A stretch of DNA of 41,837 nt from Dehalobacterium sp040766325. GTDB taxonomy: Bacteria > Bacillota > Dehalobacteriia > Dehalobacteriales > Dehalobacteriaceae. Positions 34,888 through 41,837 of the stretch are shown here, one piece after another (the stretch's first letter is position 1; every line of letters begins with the position of its first letter). The DNA lies in the NCBI GenBank assembly GCA_040766325.1, contig JAXGQR010000018.1, positions 1 to 41,837 on the forward strand, written 5' to 3'. A program made the translations under genes and the position numbers. The notes below the pieces were generated by a model. The model worked only from the letters and a program-made list of their open reading frames with translations. It was not told the origin of the DNA and made no database searches.

Positions 34888-36348
34888 TCAATCTTTTTTT
34901 CTCAGATCTTTAATGGTGGCTAGTATATAGGTCAAGCTCTCCAACCTTAGCAAATATGCAACAATAAAATAGAAAGCTGCGCCCAAAGATATTTGCCAAA
35001 ACAAGGGTAAATTAAGTAACAAAGAAATAAGAAAAACCACTCCGCTCATAGCGATAGAAAGAAGCAAAGGTGGCATAAGATCCTTGACCTGCTCCTGAAA
35101 GGCATAATTAAATAAATACTTATTGGGCCAGGCATTAATTATTGTCCCAATGACAGAACTTAAGGCTTGTCCTGCCACCATGAAATAAATCCCAAAGGGT
35201 ATGGTACAAGCAATAATTAAAGCGAATAAAGCTTTCTTAATTACTTCCAGCCTCAGAAAAATATCGCTGCGTCCCAGGGCATTAATTGCTTGTAAGTTTG
35301 CCGTATGCACAGGCCAAAATGCAAAAGAGATGCAAAGAAGCTGTAAAAAAGGAACACATGGCAGCCATTTCTCTGTAAAAATAAGTAAAATCATCGGCTT
35401 GGCTACAGTGGCCAAACCAAACATCATGGGAAAGACAAGAAATGCACTGGAAAGCATGGACCGCCGCATCATTGCTTTAACACGCAAAGGATCATTTTGA
35501 TGATGTGATAAGGCGGGAAACATCACGCCGGTAATCGCGCCATTTATGTTATTTACCAGCATGGCCGGGATGCTTTGACCACGGTTGTAAAAACCCAACA
35601 TTGTTTTTCCATATAATTTACCAATTACGAGGGGATATATATTGTTAAAAATCGTATCCAACAATCCTGAACACAACAGCTTAGAACCAAAACCGAACAG
35701 CCCCCTAAGCCTTGAAAAAGAAAACAATAATCGGGGCCGCCAGCGAACACTCAGCCACAAAATAACCGTGGAAACTGCCTGTCCGGTAATCTGAGAAAAC
35801 ACCAAACTCCAGATACCATAACCTTGATAGGCCATTGTTATTCCTACCGTACCGGAGGCTAGGATTCCTCCAATGCTGACCAGAAAACTCTTCTTAAATT
35901 TCATTTCTCTGGCTAAAACAACATATTGAATGTTATTTAAGGCACCGAAAATAACAATCAAGGACAACCAACGGAAGATCGAAGTGATCATCGGTTCTTG
36001 ATAAAATTCGGCAATCAGGGGGGCCGCCCCAAGAAAGAACAAATAAATAAATCCGGCAATAATCAGATTAATAAAAAATACCGATGAATAATCCGTTGCA
36101 TCGACTTCTTCTTTTTGAACGAGAGCCGAGGTCAGGCCGCTTTGCACAAAAGTATCTGCCACAGCAATAAAAACTGTAATTAAAGCGATAATTCCAAAAT
36201 CTCGCGGCAGCAATAGTCGGGCTAAAACGATGGATATAATGAAATGAATAACTTGGGTACTGCCCCGTTCCATAAAACGCCAAAACAGACTGCCTAAGAC
36301 GGCCTTTTTATATTCTCTTTTATTAAGCTCTTTAATTGATTTAGTCAT
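34888..36348 (-). CDS. Lipid-linked oligosaccharide flippase (Wzx-like, PST family)
   Basis: 486-residue polytopic membrane protein of the MOP superfamily that flips undecaprenyl-linked repeat units. Seen: N-terminal LGSLFWRFMERGSTQVIHF and VLARLLLPRDFGIIALITV, typical of PST/Wzx transporters; about twelve to fourteen hydrophobic segments; and MKFKKSFLVSIGGILASGTVGI in the middle (given here only as a type mark), with GLFGFGSKLLCSGLLDTIF preceding a long loop. No ribosome-binding site precedes ATG 36348; a short upstream frame with a strong AGGAGG ends across this ATG and may couple translation. It completes the Wzx/Wzy set. Confidence 0.88.
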   Translation of the reverse strand: MTKSIKELNKREYKKAVLGSLFWRFMERGSTQVIHFIISIVLARLLLPRDFGIIALITVFIAVADTFVQSGLTSALVQKEEVDATDYSSVFFINLIIAGFIYLFFLGAAPLIAEFYQEPMITSIFRWLSLIVIFGALNNIQYVVLAREMKFKKSFLVSIGGILASGTVGITMAYQGYGIWSLVFSQITGQAVSTVILWLSVRWRPRLLFSFSRLRGLFGFGSKLLCSGLLDTIFNNIYPLVIGKLYGKTMLGFYNRGQSIPAMLVNNINGAITGVMFPALSHHQNDPLRVKAMMRRSMLSSAFLVFPMMFGLATVAKPMILLIFTEKWLPCVPFLQLLCISFAFWPVHTANLQAINALGRSDIFLRLEVIKKALFALIIACTIPFGIYFMVAGQALSSVIGTIINAWPNKYLFNYAFQEQVKDLMPPLLLSIAMSGVVFLISLLLNLPLFWQISLGAAFYFIVAYLLRLESLTYILATIKDLRKKD

Positions 36349-36397
36349 AACAAAATTGTATCAAAGCTTGGAATTTTACTTTAAATAACTGGTTCAC
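36341..36397 (-). CDS. Possible 18-residue leader peptide overlapping the flippase start
   Basis: AGGAGG (plus-strand 36410-36415) is followed 12 bases later by GTG 36397 and a frame of 18 codons ending TAA, eight bases beyond the A of the flippase ATG. The product would read MNQLFKVKFQALIQFCYD. The flippase itself lacks a Shine-Dalgarno, so coupled translation through this frame would explain the placement. The spacing is long and the peptide is unlike anything I recognise. Confidence 0.3.
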   Translation of the reverse strand: MNQLFKVKFQALIQFCYD

Positions 36398-36483
36398 GAC
36401 GGTCTCGATCCTCCTAAAAAATATATAGCTAACATCCGGCAGGCCTCTTCCAGGTTAGGTAAGCAATTGAGGTTGAGGGATTT

Positions 36484-37485
36484 TTATTTTAGTGCTTGAT
36501 GATGTTCGGTCTCAACGTGAAACAGATGTTTTTTTACTAAGCGCCGAAAATTCTCATAAATACGATTCATGCCAGGTATATACCAACAAAGACAGTATTC
36601 AATTTTATCTTTTAGAACTAATTGGTTAAACAGCTCTTTAATTTCTCTATCTTGCAAATAATATTTGTTTCCCAGTAACGCACATATCTCTGTACACCAT
36701 TCCAGTTTCTTCTTTTGAACCTCATATGACCATTTACCATGGGAAAATGTATTAAATTCATCTAATGTCCTGACCATTCCTTGGAGATGATGCACCTTAT
36801 CTTCCCTGGAAGCCTCATGATTAAATTTTGTAACCCACGAACCGAGAACCCAAAGATTGCGCACAGACATAACTTCATCTATATAACCAATTCTCCCGGA
36901 GGCCAACATCACTAGGGAGAAAGCAAAATCACCTACCGGCGCTTCATGATAAAACCGGGGTGGATTTTTCATTAAATCACGTACATAGACCACAGAAGCT
37001 GTAGGACATTTAGGGCCTCCTCCATAAAAAAAATAATTCTCGGGCAAAATTTGTGTTTTGTTATAAGGACGAATATAAGCGACCCTGGTATTAGTTCTAA
37101 CATCGATGACTTCTGCAGCGTGAAAAGACATACTGCATTCCGGATGTGCTTCCATGAAGTCCACCTGTTTTTGCAGTTTTAGGGGATCGGTCCAATAATC
37201 ATCCCCCTCACATTCAGCAATATATTTACCGGTGGCTTTTTCATAGACACGGCGGTAATTTTCACTCATGCCCACATTTTGATCTGAGGTGACTAATTTA
37301 ATCTTATGGGGATATTGGTTAGCATAGCTTGCTGCAATTTTCCGGGTGCCATCAGTGCTGCAATCTTCTCCAATCAGGATTTCAAAATCAAAATCTGTTT
37401 GTTGCATTAAAAAACCTTCGATAGCGTCTCTAATATAATTTTCCTGATTGTAGGTAATACAAATCACACTTACCAAAACAGACAT
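36484..37485 (-). CDS. Family 2 glycosyltransferase
   Basis: 333-residue inverting GT-A enzyme. Seen: VSVICITYNQENYIRDAIEG at residues 5-24, ILIGEDCSTDGTRKIA in place of VDDGSxD, and the metal-binding acidic stretch ECEGDDYWTDP near 88-98. The C-terminal half is less conserved and has no membrane helix. ATG 37485 is nine bases after AGGAGG and gives a compact N-terminus; ATG 37491 is only three bases from it. It lies 19 bases after the family 4 enzyme upstream. Donor and acceptor unknown. Confidence 0.9.
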   Translation of the reverse strand: MSVLVSVICITYNQENYIRDAIEGFLMQQTDFDFEILIGEDCSTDGTRKIAASYANQYPHKIKLVTSDQNVGMSENYRRVYEKATGKYIAECEGDDYWTDPLKLQKQVDFMEAHPECSMSFHAAEVIDVRTNTRVAYIRPYNKTQILPENYFFYGGGPKCPTASVVYVRDLMKNPPRFYHEAPVGDFAFSLVMLASGRIGYIDEVMSVRNLWVLGSWVTKFNHEASREDKVHHLQGMVRTLDEFNTFSHGKWSYEVQKKKLEWCTEICALLGNKYYLQDREIKELFNQLVLKDKIEYCLCWYIPGMNRIYENFRRLVKKHLFHVETEHHQALK

Positions 37486-37504
37486 AGACATGCACCTCCT
37501 ATAT

Positions 37505-38647
37505 TTAATCCCCGGCATAAACCTTTCTCAAATGGGCAATCAATACCTTGCCTTGCTGTTCCCAGGTATATCTCCTGCTCACAAAATCGCGTAAAGAATT
37601 TGATTGAGCTTGCAAGAATCCAACCTTCTCACAAGCCTCAGTAATCCCACTGACAAAAGCTTTTTCATCATCACCTTTGGTATAAATAATACCATCCATA
37701 TCGCCTAAAACATCTCGATGCGCAGGTATTGGTGTCAATAGCACCGGCTTGCCGCAAGCAAGATATTCAAATACTTTCAGAGGGCTAGACACATTCCATT
37801 CTATGCGATTCGGGAGTGGACTAACACAAATGTCAGCTTCATTAATTAAGCCCGGCATCGCTTCATAGGGCTGAAGTCCCAAGAAACGAACATACTCTTT
37901 TATTACCAAATCATCCGTGCATTTTTTAATAAACTCAAGCTCCGGTCCATCCCCGGCAATAGTTAAAAATATATCCTTGTTCCCATCCTCAATGACCTGG
38001 GCAAAGGCATTAATAAATGTCAAAATACCCCGTTTAATCGTAATGTGACCATGATAAAAAAAATGTAGAGGTTTTGTATCTTCTAGCTTATGCGGTAAAA
38101 CTTTAAACAACTCTGTATTAACGGCAGAAGACCAAATAACATCATCCGGAAAATGGAACTTAAATTCTTTTTCCACTTCACTTTTTAATGTTTCGGTAAT
38201 AAAGGAAAAACTGTCCGCTTTTTTTAGAAACCATTTAAGCATCAGAGTCCAAAATATATATCTATCTAAATGGCCTTTCCATGAAACAATATCACAAGGT
38301 AAGGTGCGAAAGTCCAGATGAACCTTTGATTTCTTCTTTTTAGCCGCAAGAGACAGAGCTAGGGCCGCCGGCTGGCAGATCAATAAATCACCCGGCTTTA
38401 ATTTTTTTAACAGAAACAACCACATACGAAAAATCAAAACCGGACGAAATAAAAAAGGAACTGCCGGTACATAAATATATTGAAAATGATAATTCAAATC
38501 TTCAGGGATGAATTTACTTTTCTTAAAACTGGTCATAAAACAAACCTGATAACCATTGTGCGCTAATTCCTTACATATTTCGATGAATGTTGATTTATCA
38601 GTCTTTAGATCAAAATAATTTAAATCAGCCCAAAAGATCCTTTTCAT
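37505..38647 (-). CDS. Family 4 glycosyltransferase
   Basis: 380-residue GT-B glycosyltransferase. Seen: N-terminal KRIFWADLNYFDLKTDKSTF; GDLLICQPAALALSLAAKK; FFYHGHITIKRGILTFINAF starting the second domain near residue 205; VRFLGLQPYEAMPGLINEADI; and the donor-binding region SSPLKVFEYLACGKPVL, a variant of EX7E. ATG 38647 follows AGGA at about eight bases; an upstream in-frame ATG 38656 is possible. Probably adds one sugar to the lipid-linked repeat unit. Confidence 0.88.
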   Translation of the reverse strand: MKRIFWADLNYFDLKTDKSTFIEICKELAHNGYQVCFMTSFKKSKFIPEDLNYHFQYIYVPAVPFLFRPVLIFRMWLFLLKKLKPGDLLICQPAALALSLAAKKKKSKVHLDFRTLPCDIVSWKGHLDRYIFWTLMLKWFLKKADSFSFITETLKSEVEKEFKFHFPDDVIWSSAVNTELFKVLPHKLEDTKPLHFFYHGHITIKRGILTFINAFAQVIEDGNKDIFLTIAGDGPELEFIKKCTDDLVIKEYVRFLGLQPYEAMPGLINEADICVSPLPNRIEWNVSSPLKVFEYLACGKPVLLTPIPAHRDVLGDMDGIIYTKGDDEKAFVSGITEACEKVGFLQAQSNSLRDFVSRRYTWEQQGKVLIAHLRKVYAGD

Positions 38648-38686
38648 GATCCACATCCTGTCATTTGCGATGTTTACCTACATAGA

Positions 38687-39537
38687 TTATCTAATTTCAA
38701 TGGAATCATAATAAACTACTCTTCTACCCAAAGGCGAGTTTTCTGGATTTTCTGCCCAATCCCATTTATAGATTCCTAACTTCATGTAAACGCCCATTTG
38801 ATCATTTTTGGTATTAGGCACCCCTGTTCGAGCAAAGATTCTTTTCCCGTCTTTAAATATTTCCAACAGAGGTTTCTGAGATTTTTCCCAACCCCACTTA
38901 ACATGAAATGTCCAATCTACCCATTTACCTTTATCCGCATGGTAGCGGCCTATAGTTACATATTCATATAATTTCTCCTCTTTTATCCTTTCGTGGGTAG
39001 ACAAGGGGGATTGATCCCAGACCCGTCCAATCTGATAAAACCCGTTAATGGTCATCAGAGCCAAAGAAGGGGAAAGCCATTCTTCACCATAATCGGGAAC
39101 ATCATGCCATTGAGCAATAATTTCCCCGCTGGCAGGATCAATTCCGTAGTCCTCATCCCCTCCTAAAGGAAGAAAGGTGCTAAAAGAGTACCAATGTTCC
39201 GTTAAAGGTGGCTCCGGGGGTAGGGATATTTCAGCCCTTTTACTGCCATCAACATTAAGATCATTTCTTCTTAATTCCAACCGCAGAGCATAGGATCCTT
39301 CCCTGGCCGGGGATTTACGATTGCTGCGGAATAATCACGATTTGCAAACTTTTGTTGCCAGAGGTCCTTTTAAATGACCGGATTCAAAGTTTTCCCTAAA
39401 AGCACCGGCATATCAGCGGGTATCATCAACTTCTTCGGCCGGTAATCGCCTAAGGGTAAGAAAAAATAACTAAACAAAAGGCCGAACAATATGATAATCA
39501 GAAAATTCAGGAACCATGCCTTTCTTCTTTTCCTCAT
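38687..39537 (-). pseudogene. Polysaccharide-lyase-like protein, broken by three frameshifts
   Basis: Degraded paralog of the 40911 gene, resembling the heparin lyase I/PL20-type fold. ATG 39537 starts MRKRRKAW and a single membrane anchor (about 8-28), then DYRPKKLMIPADMPVLLGK. A -1 shift at plus-strand T4 39390-39393 continues NFESGHLK. A +1 shift at T4 39368-39371 continues DLWQQKFANRDYSAAIVN. A -1 shift at G4 39309-39312 continues PAREGSYALRLELRR. From 39280 the frame is intact and carries HWYSFSTFLPLGGDEDYG, QWHDVPDYGEEW, KGKWVDWTFHVKWGW, GVPNTKND and YMKLGIYKWDW. Joined, it would be about 283 residues with no acidic linker. Decay or homopolymer sequencing errors are both possible. Confidence 0.75.
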
Positions 39538-39560
39538 ATCCCTCTGGTAAAACTCCCTTA

Positions 39561-40643
39561 TTAATTTTTATCCGGATAATCCCCCTTGGCAGTATGAAAA
39601 TCTAGCTTTTTGACTACCTTGCCACAGAGTAATAATGTCGATGCCAGGAAGATATTACGAGATTTAAACGCCCAGTATTTACATTTCAGATCCAGGGGTC
39701 TTGATTTAATGTCACTTTTATTAATGCTTTTTATGGCATTAAAAACTTTTTCATCGTTAATAATTTGCGCCATTCTTTTGAACTTTTGTAATATATTTAT
39801 ATCTTCATGATGCAAAATCTTAACCATGGAATCATAAGCCAGTTCCACGCATCTGATAGCAGCTAATGATAAATAAGGAGCTGTCTCCATGCCCCAAAGC
39901 CCCATATGGGTTAATATTTTCTCGTGTAAATCCATCCTCAACTGAAAATAGTTATCAAGTGAGCGACGGCGGCTACTCCCGGAATAATTTCTATAAAAAT
40001 ATAAAGGTTGATCGATTTGATAACAGCGTCGCATATAGGTAAAGACATCCAAATAGAAATAATAATCTTCTTGTAAAAGAAGCCCCTCCACAAATAAAAT
40101 ATTATTTGCCTCTAATAATTTTCGGTCATAAATTTTATTACAGCATGAGGTGAAAATTTCTCCTTTAATGGCGGGTAAGTATATTTCTTCCCGGATATTA
40201 GATTGATCTACGATCCCCGGTGAGATAAACAACTTTTCCTCCTGTTCTCTTCGCCTCAGCGTAGCATCTTCGTAAAAGAAGGAAAAATTGCAGGATACGA
40301 TATCACACTGCTGCTCTCGACCTACATCATAAAGCACCTGAAACATGCTGGGATCAACCCAGTCATCTCCATCTACAAATCCTACATACTCACCCTTAGC
40401 GCATCTAAGGCCTGAGTTTCGCGCCGCACTTAACCCGGCATTTGACTGATGAATAACCTTGACACGAGCATCTTTTGCAGCATACTCGTCACAGATCCTC
40501 CCGCAGTGATCCGTAGACCCATCATCAACCAAAATGATTTCGATATTTCTTAAGGTTTGCGCCAACAATGAATCAATGCATTGATATAAATATTTTTCTA
40601 CATTATATATTGGAACGACGATACTTACAGCAATAAATGCCAT
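39561..40643 (-). CDS. Family 2 glycosyltransferase
   Basis: 360-residue inverting glycosyltransferase of the EpsJ/CpsJ type. Seen: SIVVPIYNVEKYLYQCIDSL at residues 7-26; IILVDDGSTDHCGRICDEY at about 35-53; SNAGLSAARNSGL; and the metal motif YVGFVDGDDWVDP near 86-98. The C-terminal 150 residues are helical and not conserved. It lies between the two lyase paralogs and 23 bases before the broken one, and an extended -10 promoter lies about 135 bases upstream. It is the first gene of the long minus-strand exopolysaccharide unit running to 29242. Confidence 0.92.
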   Translation of the reverse strand: MAFIAVSIVVPIYNVEKYLYQCIDSLLAQTLRNIEIILVDDGSTDHCGRICDEYAAKDARVKVIHQSNAGLSAARNSGLRCAKGEYVGFVDGDDWVDPSMFQVLYDVGREQQCDIVSCNFSFFYEDATLRRREQEEKLFISPGIVDQSNIREEIYLPAIKGEIFTSCCNKIYDRKLLEANNILFVEGLLLQEDYYFYLDVFTYMRRCYQIDQPLYFYRNYSGSSRRRSLDNYFQLRMDLHEKILTHMGLWGMETAPYLSLAAIRCVELAYDSMVKILHHEDINILQKFKRMAQIINDEKVFNAIKSINKSDIKSRPLDLKCKYWAFKSRNIFLASTLLLCGKVVKKLDFHTAKGDYPDKN

Positions 40644-40778
40644 CAGATTCTCATCCTCGTTTACTTTAATTAAACGCCAACTCTTAACTTGACTAGTGAA
40701 TTTCTGGCCCAGTTTTCCGCTCTACTAATGCATGACTTAAGCTAAGTTCCCCAGGTTAAAATATACACCCTTTATATG

Positions 40779-40787
40779 ATTATAGCA
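40779..40787 (-). promoter_or_regulatory. Extended -10 promoter of the main exopolysaccharide unit
   Basis: The minus strand reads TGCTATAAT (TATAAT at plus-strand 40779-40784), an extended -10 without a good -35. It lies between the terminator of the upstream lyase gene and the family 2 glycosyltransferase. Confidence 0.5.
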
Positions 40788-40841
40788 CAATGTCCAAGTT
40801 TGGGAAAACAGATAACTAGATGCCACCACCCTTTTTCAAAA

Positions 40842-40875
40842 AAAAAAAGTCTAACTACACGAGATAGTTAGACTT
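40842..40875 (-). terminator. Rho-independent terminator of the intact lyase gene
   Basis: Perfect 11-bp stem AAGTCTAACTA (40847-40857) / TAGTTAGACTT (40865-40875), loop of seven, followed on the minus strand by a run of about ten T residues. Confidence 0.92.
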
Positions 40876-40910
40876 GCTTTATTTATGCTATTTAACTTTC
40901 TGATCATACA

Positions 40911-41837
40911 TTATTTTATCGATATATTATCATAATACACGACTCTCTTATCAATTTTTGATATCTTAGGATTTTCTTTCCAATCCCACTTGTAAATACC
41001 TAATTTCATATATACGCCGCGATCATCATTAGTGGTATTCGGCACACCATTTCGCTCAAAAACTTTTTTTCCGTCTTTATATACTTCTAGGATCGGATCT
41101 TGGGATTCATGCCAACCCCACTTAACATGAAAAGTCCAATCAACCCATTTTCCTTTATCGTCAAGATAGGACCCAATGGATTCATATTCAAAATTGCCTT
41201 TGGCCCTCATGGAACTATTCGTAGAAAAACGAGCATCGTCCCAGCATCTGCCAATTTCATATTCACCGCGTACAGTAGCAAAATACAGGGGAGGTGAGGT
41301 CCAAGCTTCTCCTTCATCAGGTAAATTATGCCATTGAACTAGGATTTCTCCGCTATTGTTATCCACAGCATAATCTTCATCACCGCCGAGAGGAAGATAT
41401 GTACTAAAGGAATACCAATGTTCTTCCAATGGTTCTTCAGTGTTTAATGCTAGTTCTGCCCGTCTGCTTCCACTAACATCGGCATCCTTTTTGCGTAGCT
41501 CCATGCGCAAGGAATAATCTCCTTCACTGGCGATCGTATCGACAACATTTAAAGCATGTCCATTTCGAGCAATTTCCTTATTCCATTCTCGCGAAATACT
41601 TCCCGATTCAAAGCTATCAAAAAATGTATACGTCTCTGCTACTTCTTCTTCAGGCTCGACTGCCTCTTCTGCAGGCTCTGTTACTTCTTCTTCAGGCTCG
41701 ACTGCCTCCTCTTCGGGCTCCGTTACCTCTTCCTCAGGCTCGACTGCCTCTTCTGCAGGTTCCGTTACTTCTTCCTCAGGCTCGACTGCCTCTTCTGCAG
41801 GTTCCGTTACCTCTTCCTCAGGCTCGACTGCCTCTTC
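40911..41837 (-). CDS. Polysaccharide-lyase-like protein with acidic repeat linker (partial, N-terminus outside window)
   Basis: C-terminal 308 residues of a probably secreted lyase-like protein (heparin lyase I/PL20-type beta-jelly-roll). Seen from the window edge inward: about 65 residues of Glu/Pro/Val-rich repeats; TYTFFDSFESGSISREWNKE starting the catalytic domain; SLRMELRKKDADVSGSRRAE; HWYSFSTYLPLGGDEDYA; QWHNLPDEGEAW; KGKWVDWTFHVKWGW; and YMKLGIYKWDW. His and Tyr/Lys in these blocks are the likely catalytic set. The frame is open to base 41837, so an ATG at 41510 is internal. Followed by a strong terminator, it is a separate transcript from the glycosyltransferase genes. Confidence 0.82.
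   Translation of the reverse strand, partial: EEAVEPEEEVTEPAEEAVEPEEEVTEPAEEAVEPEEEVTEPEEEAVEPEEEVTEPAEEAVEPEEEVAETYTFFDSFESGSISREWNKEIARNGHALNVVDTIASEGDYSLRMELRKKDADVSGSRRAELALNTEEPLEEHWYSFSTYLPLGGDEDYAVDNNSGEILVQWHNLPDEGEAWTSPPLYFATVRGEYEIGRCWDDARFSTNSSMRAKGNFEYESIGSYLDDKGKWVDWTFHVKWGWHESQDPILEVYKDGKKVFERNGVPNTTNDDRGVYMKLGIYKWDWKENPKISKIDKRVVYYDNISIK
41641..41837 (-). repeat. 42-bp in-frame tandem repeat, about 4.7 copies
   Basis: Each unit encodes 14 residues, VTEPAEEAVEPEEE, with an A/E change in one copy. Copies differ mainly at synonymous positions (for example ACT/ACC, TCT/TCC on the plus strand). The array runs off the window edge. It forms a highly acidic Pro-rich linker, perhaps a wall-spanning spacer. 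Confidence 0.92.

Noticed and set aside
40911..41510. Complete 199-residue lyase starting at 41510
   Set aside because: The frame continues upstream through the N-terminal half of the domain and the acidic repeats to the window edge.
41641..41837. CRISPR-like array
   Set aside because: Units are contiguous 42-bp coding repeats without spacers.

Overview
The window looks like the chromosome of an anaerobic, endospore-forming Firmicute of the Clostridia, perhaps Peptococcaceae/Desulfitobacteriales-like. That placement is inferred from a YabG spore protease, a YabE-like 3D protein, a LysM cortex-lytic (SleB-type) enzyme, a flavodiiron protein, strong AGGAGG ribosome-binding sites, TTG/GTG starts and a CtsR operator. 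No rRNA, tRNA, IS element or CRISPR array was seen.

Layout. (1) 1-1933: Tex, minus strand, cut by the window edge before its S1 domain. (2) 2206-4785, plus strand: a GyrI-like protein, a Spx/ArsC-family protein with an in-frame UGA exactly at the catalytic cysteine followed by a SECIS-like hairpin (candidate selenoprotein), a metallo-beta-lactamase-fold gene in three frames, and an HD-domain protein. (3) 4892-7196: flavodiiron protein, DUF4870 membrane protein, nitroreductase. (4) 7347-13194, minus: a chaperone operon dnaK-cbpA-cbpM-clpB behind a sigma-A promoter overlapped by a CtsR box. dnaK carries an in-frame amber codon and clpB a +1 frameshift. (5) 13604-17184, minus: ATC-hydrolase-like protein, dTDP-glucose 4,6-dehydratase, hydantoinase/oxoprolinase. 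(6) 17378-22345: yabG, a glycosyltransferase, LysM-SleB enzyme, ksgA and yabE, a rearranged version of the Firmicute yabE-ksgA-yabG neighbourhood. (7) 22446-41837: a large exopolysaccharide locus.

The exopolysaccharide locus holds a priming sugar-phosphate transferase, a WecC-like dehydrogenase and WecG-like transferase, a heparinase II/III-like lyase, glycosyltransferases, two short Wzz-like proteins, a Wzy-like polymerase, a polysaccharide deacetylase, RfbA, a VioA-like aminotransferase, a Wzx-like flippase and two paralogous polysaccharide-lyase-like proteins. Together they suggest a Wzx/Wzy-type polymer that may contain an N-acetyl-mannosaminuronate-like residue and an amino-dideoxy sugar, with lyases for trimming or release. 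RfbB lies about 18 kb from RfbA.

Four genes are disrupted: the MBL gene (three -1 shifts), clpB (one +1), dnaK (one amber) and one lyase paralog (three shifts). Seven of these eight lesions are length changes in short homopolymer runs, so sequencing or assembly error must be weighed against real gene decay. The UGA in the Spx-like gene is different in kind and is the most interesting signal in the window.
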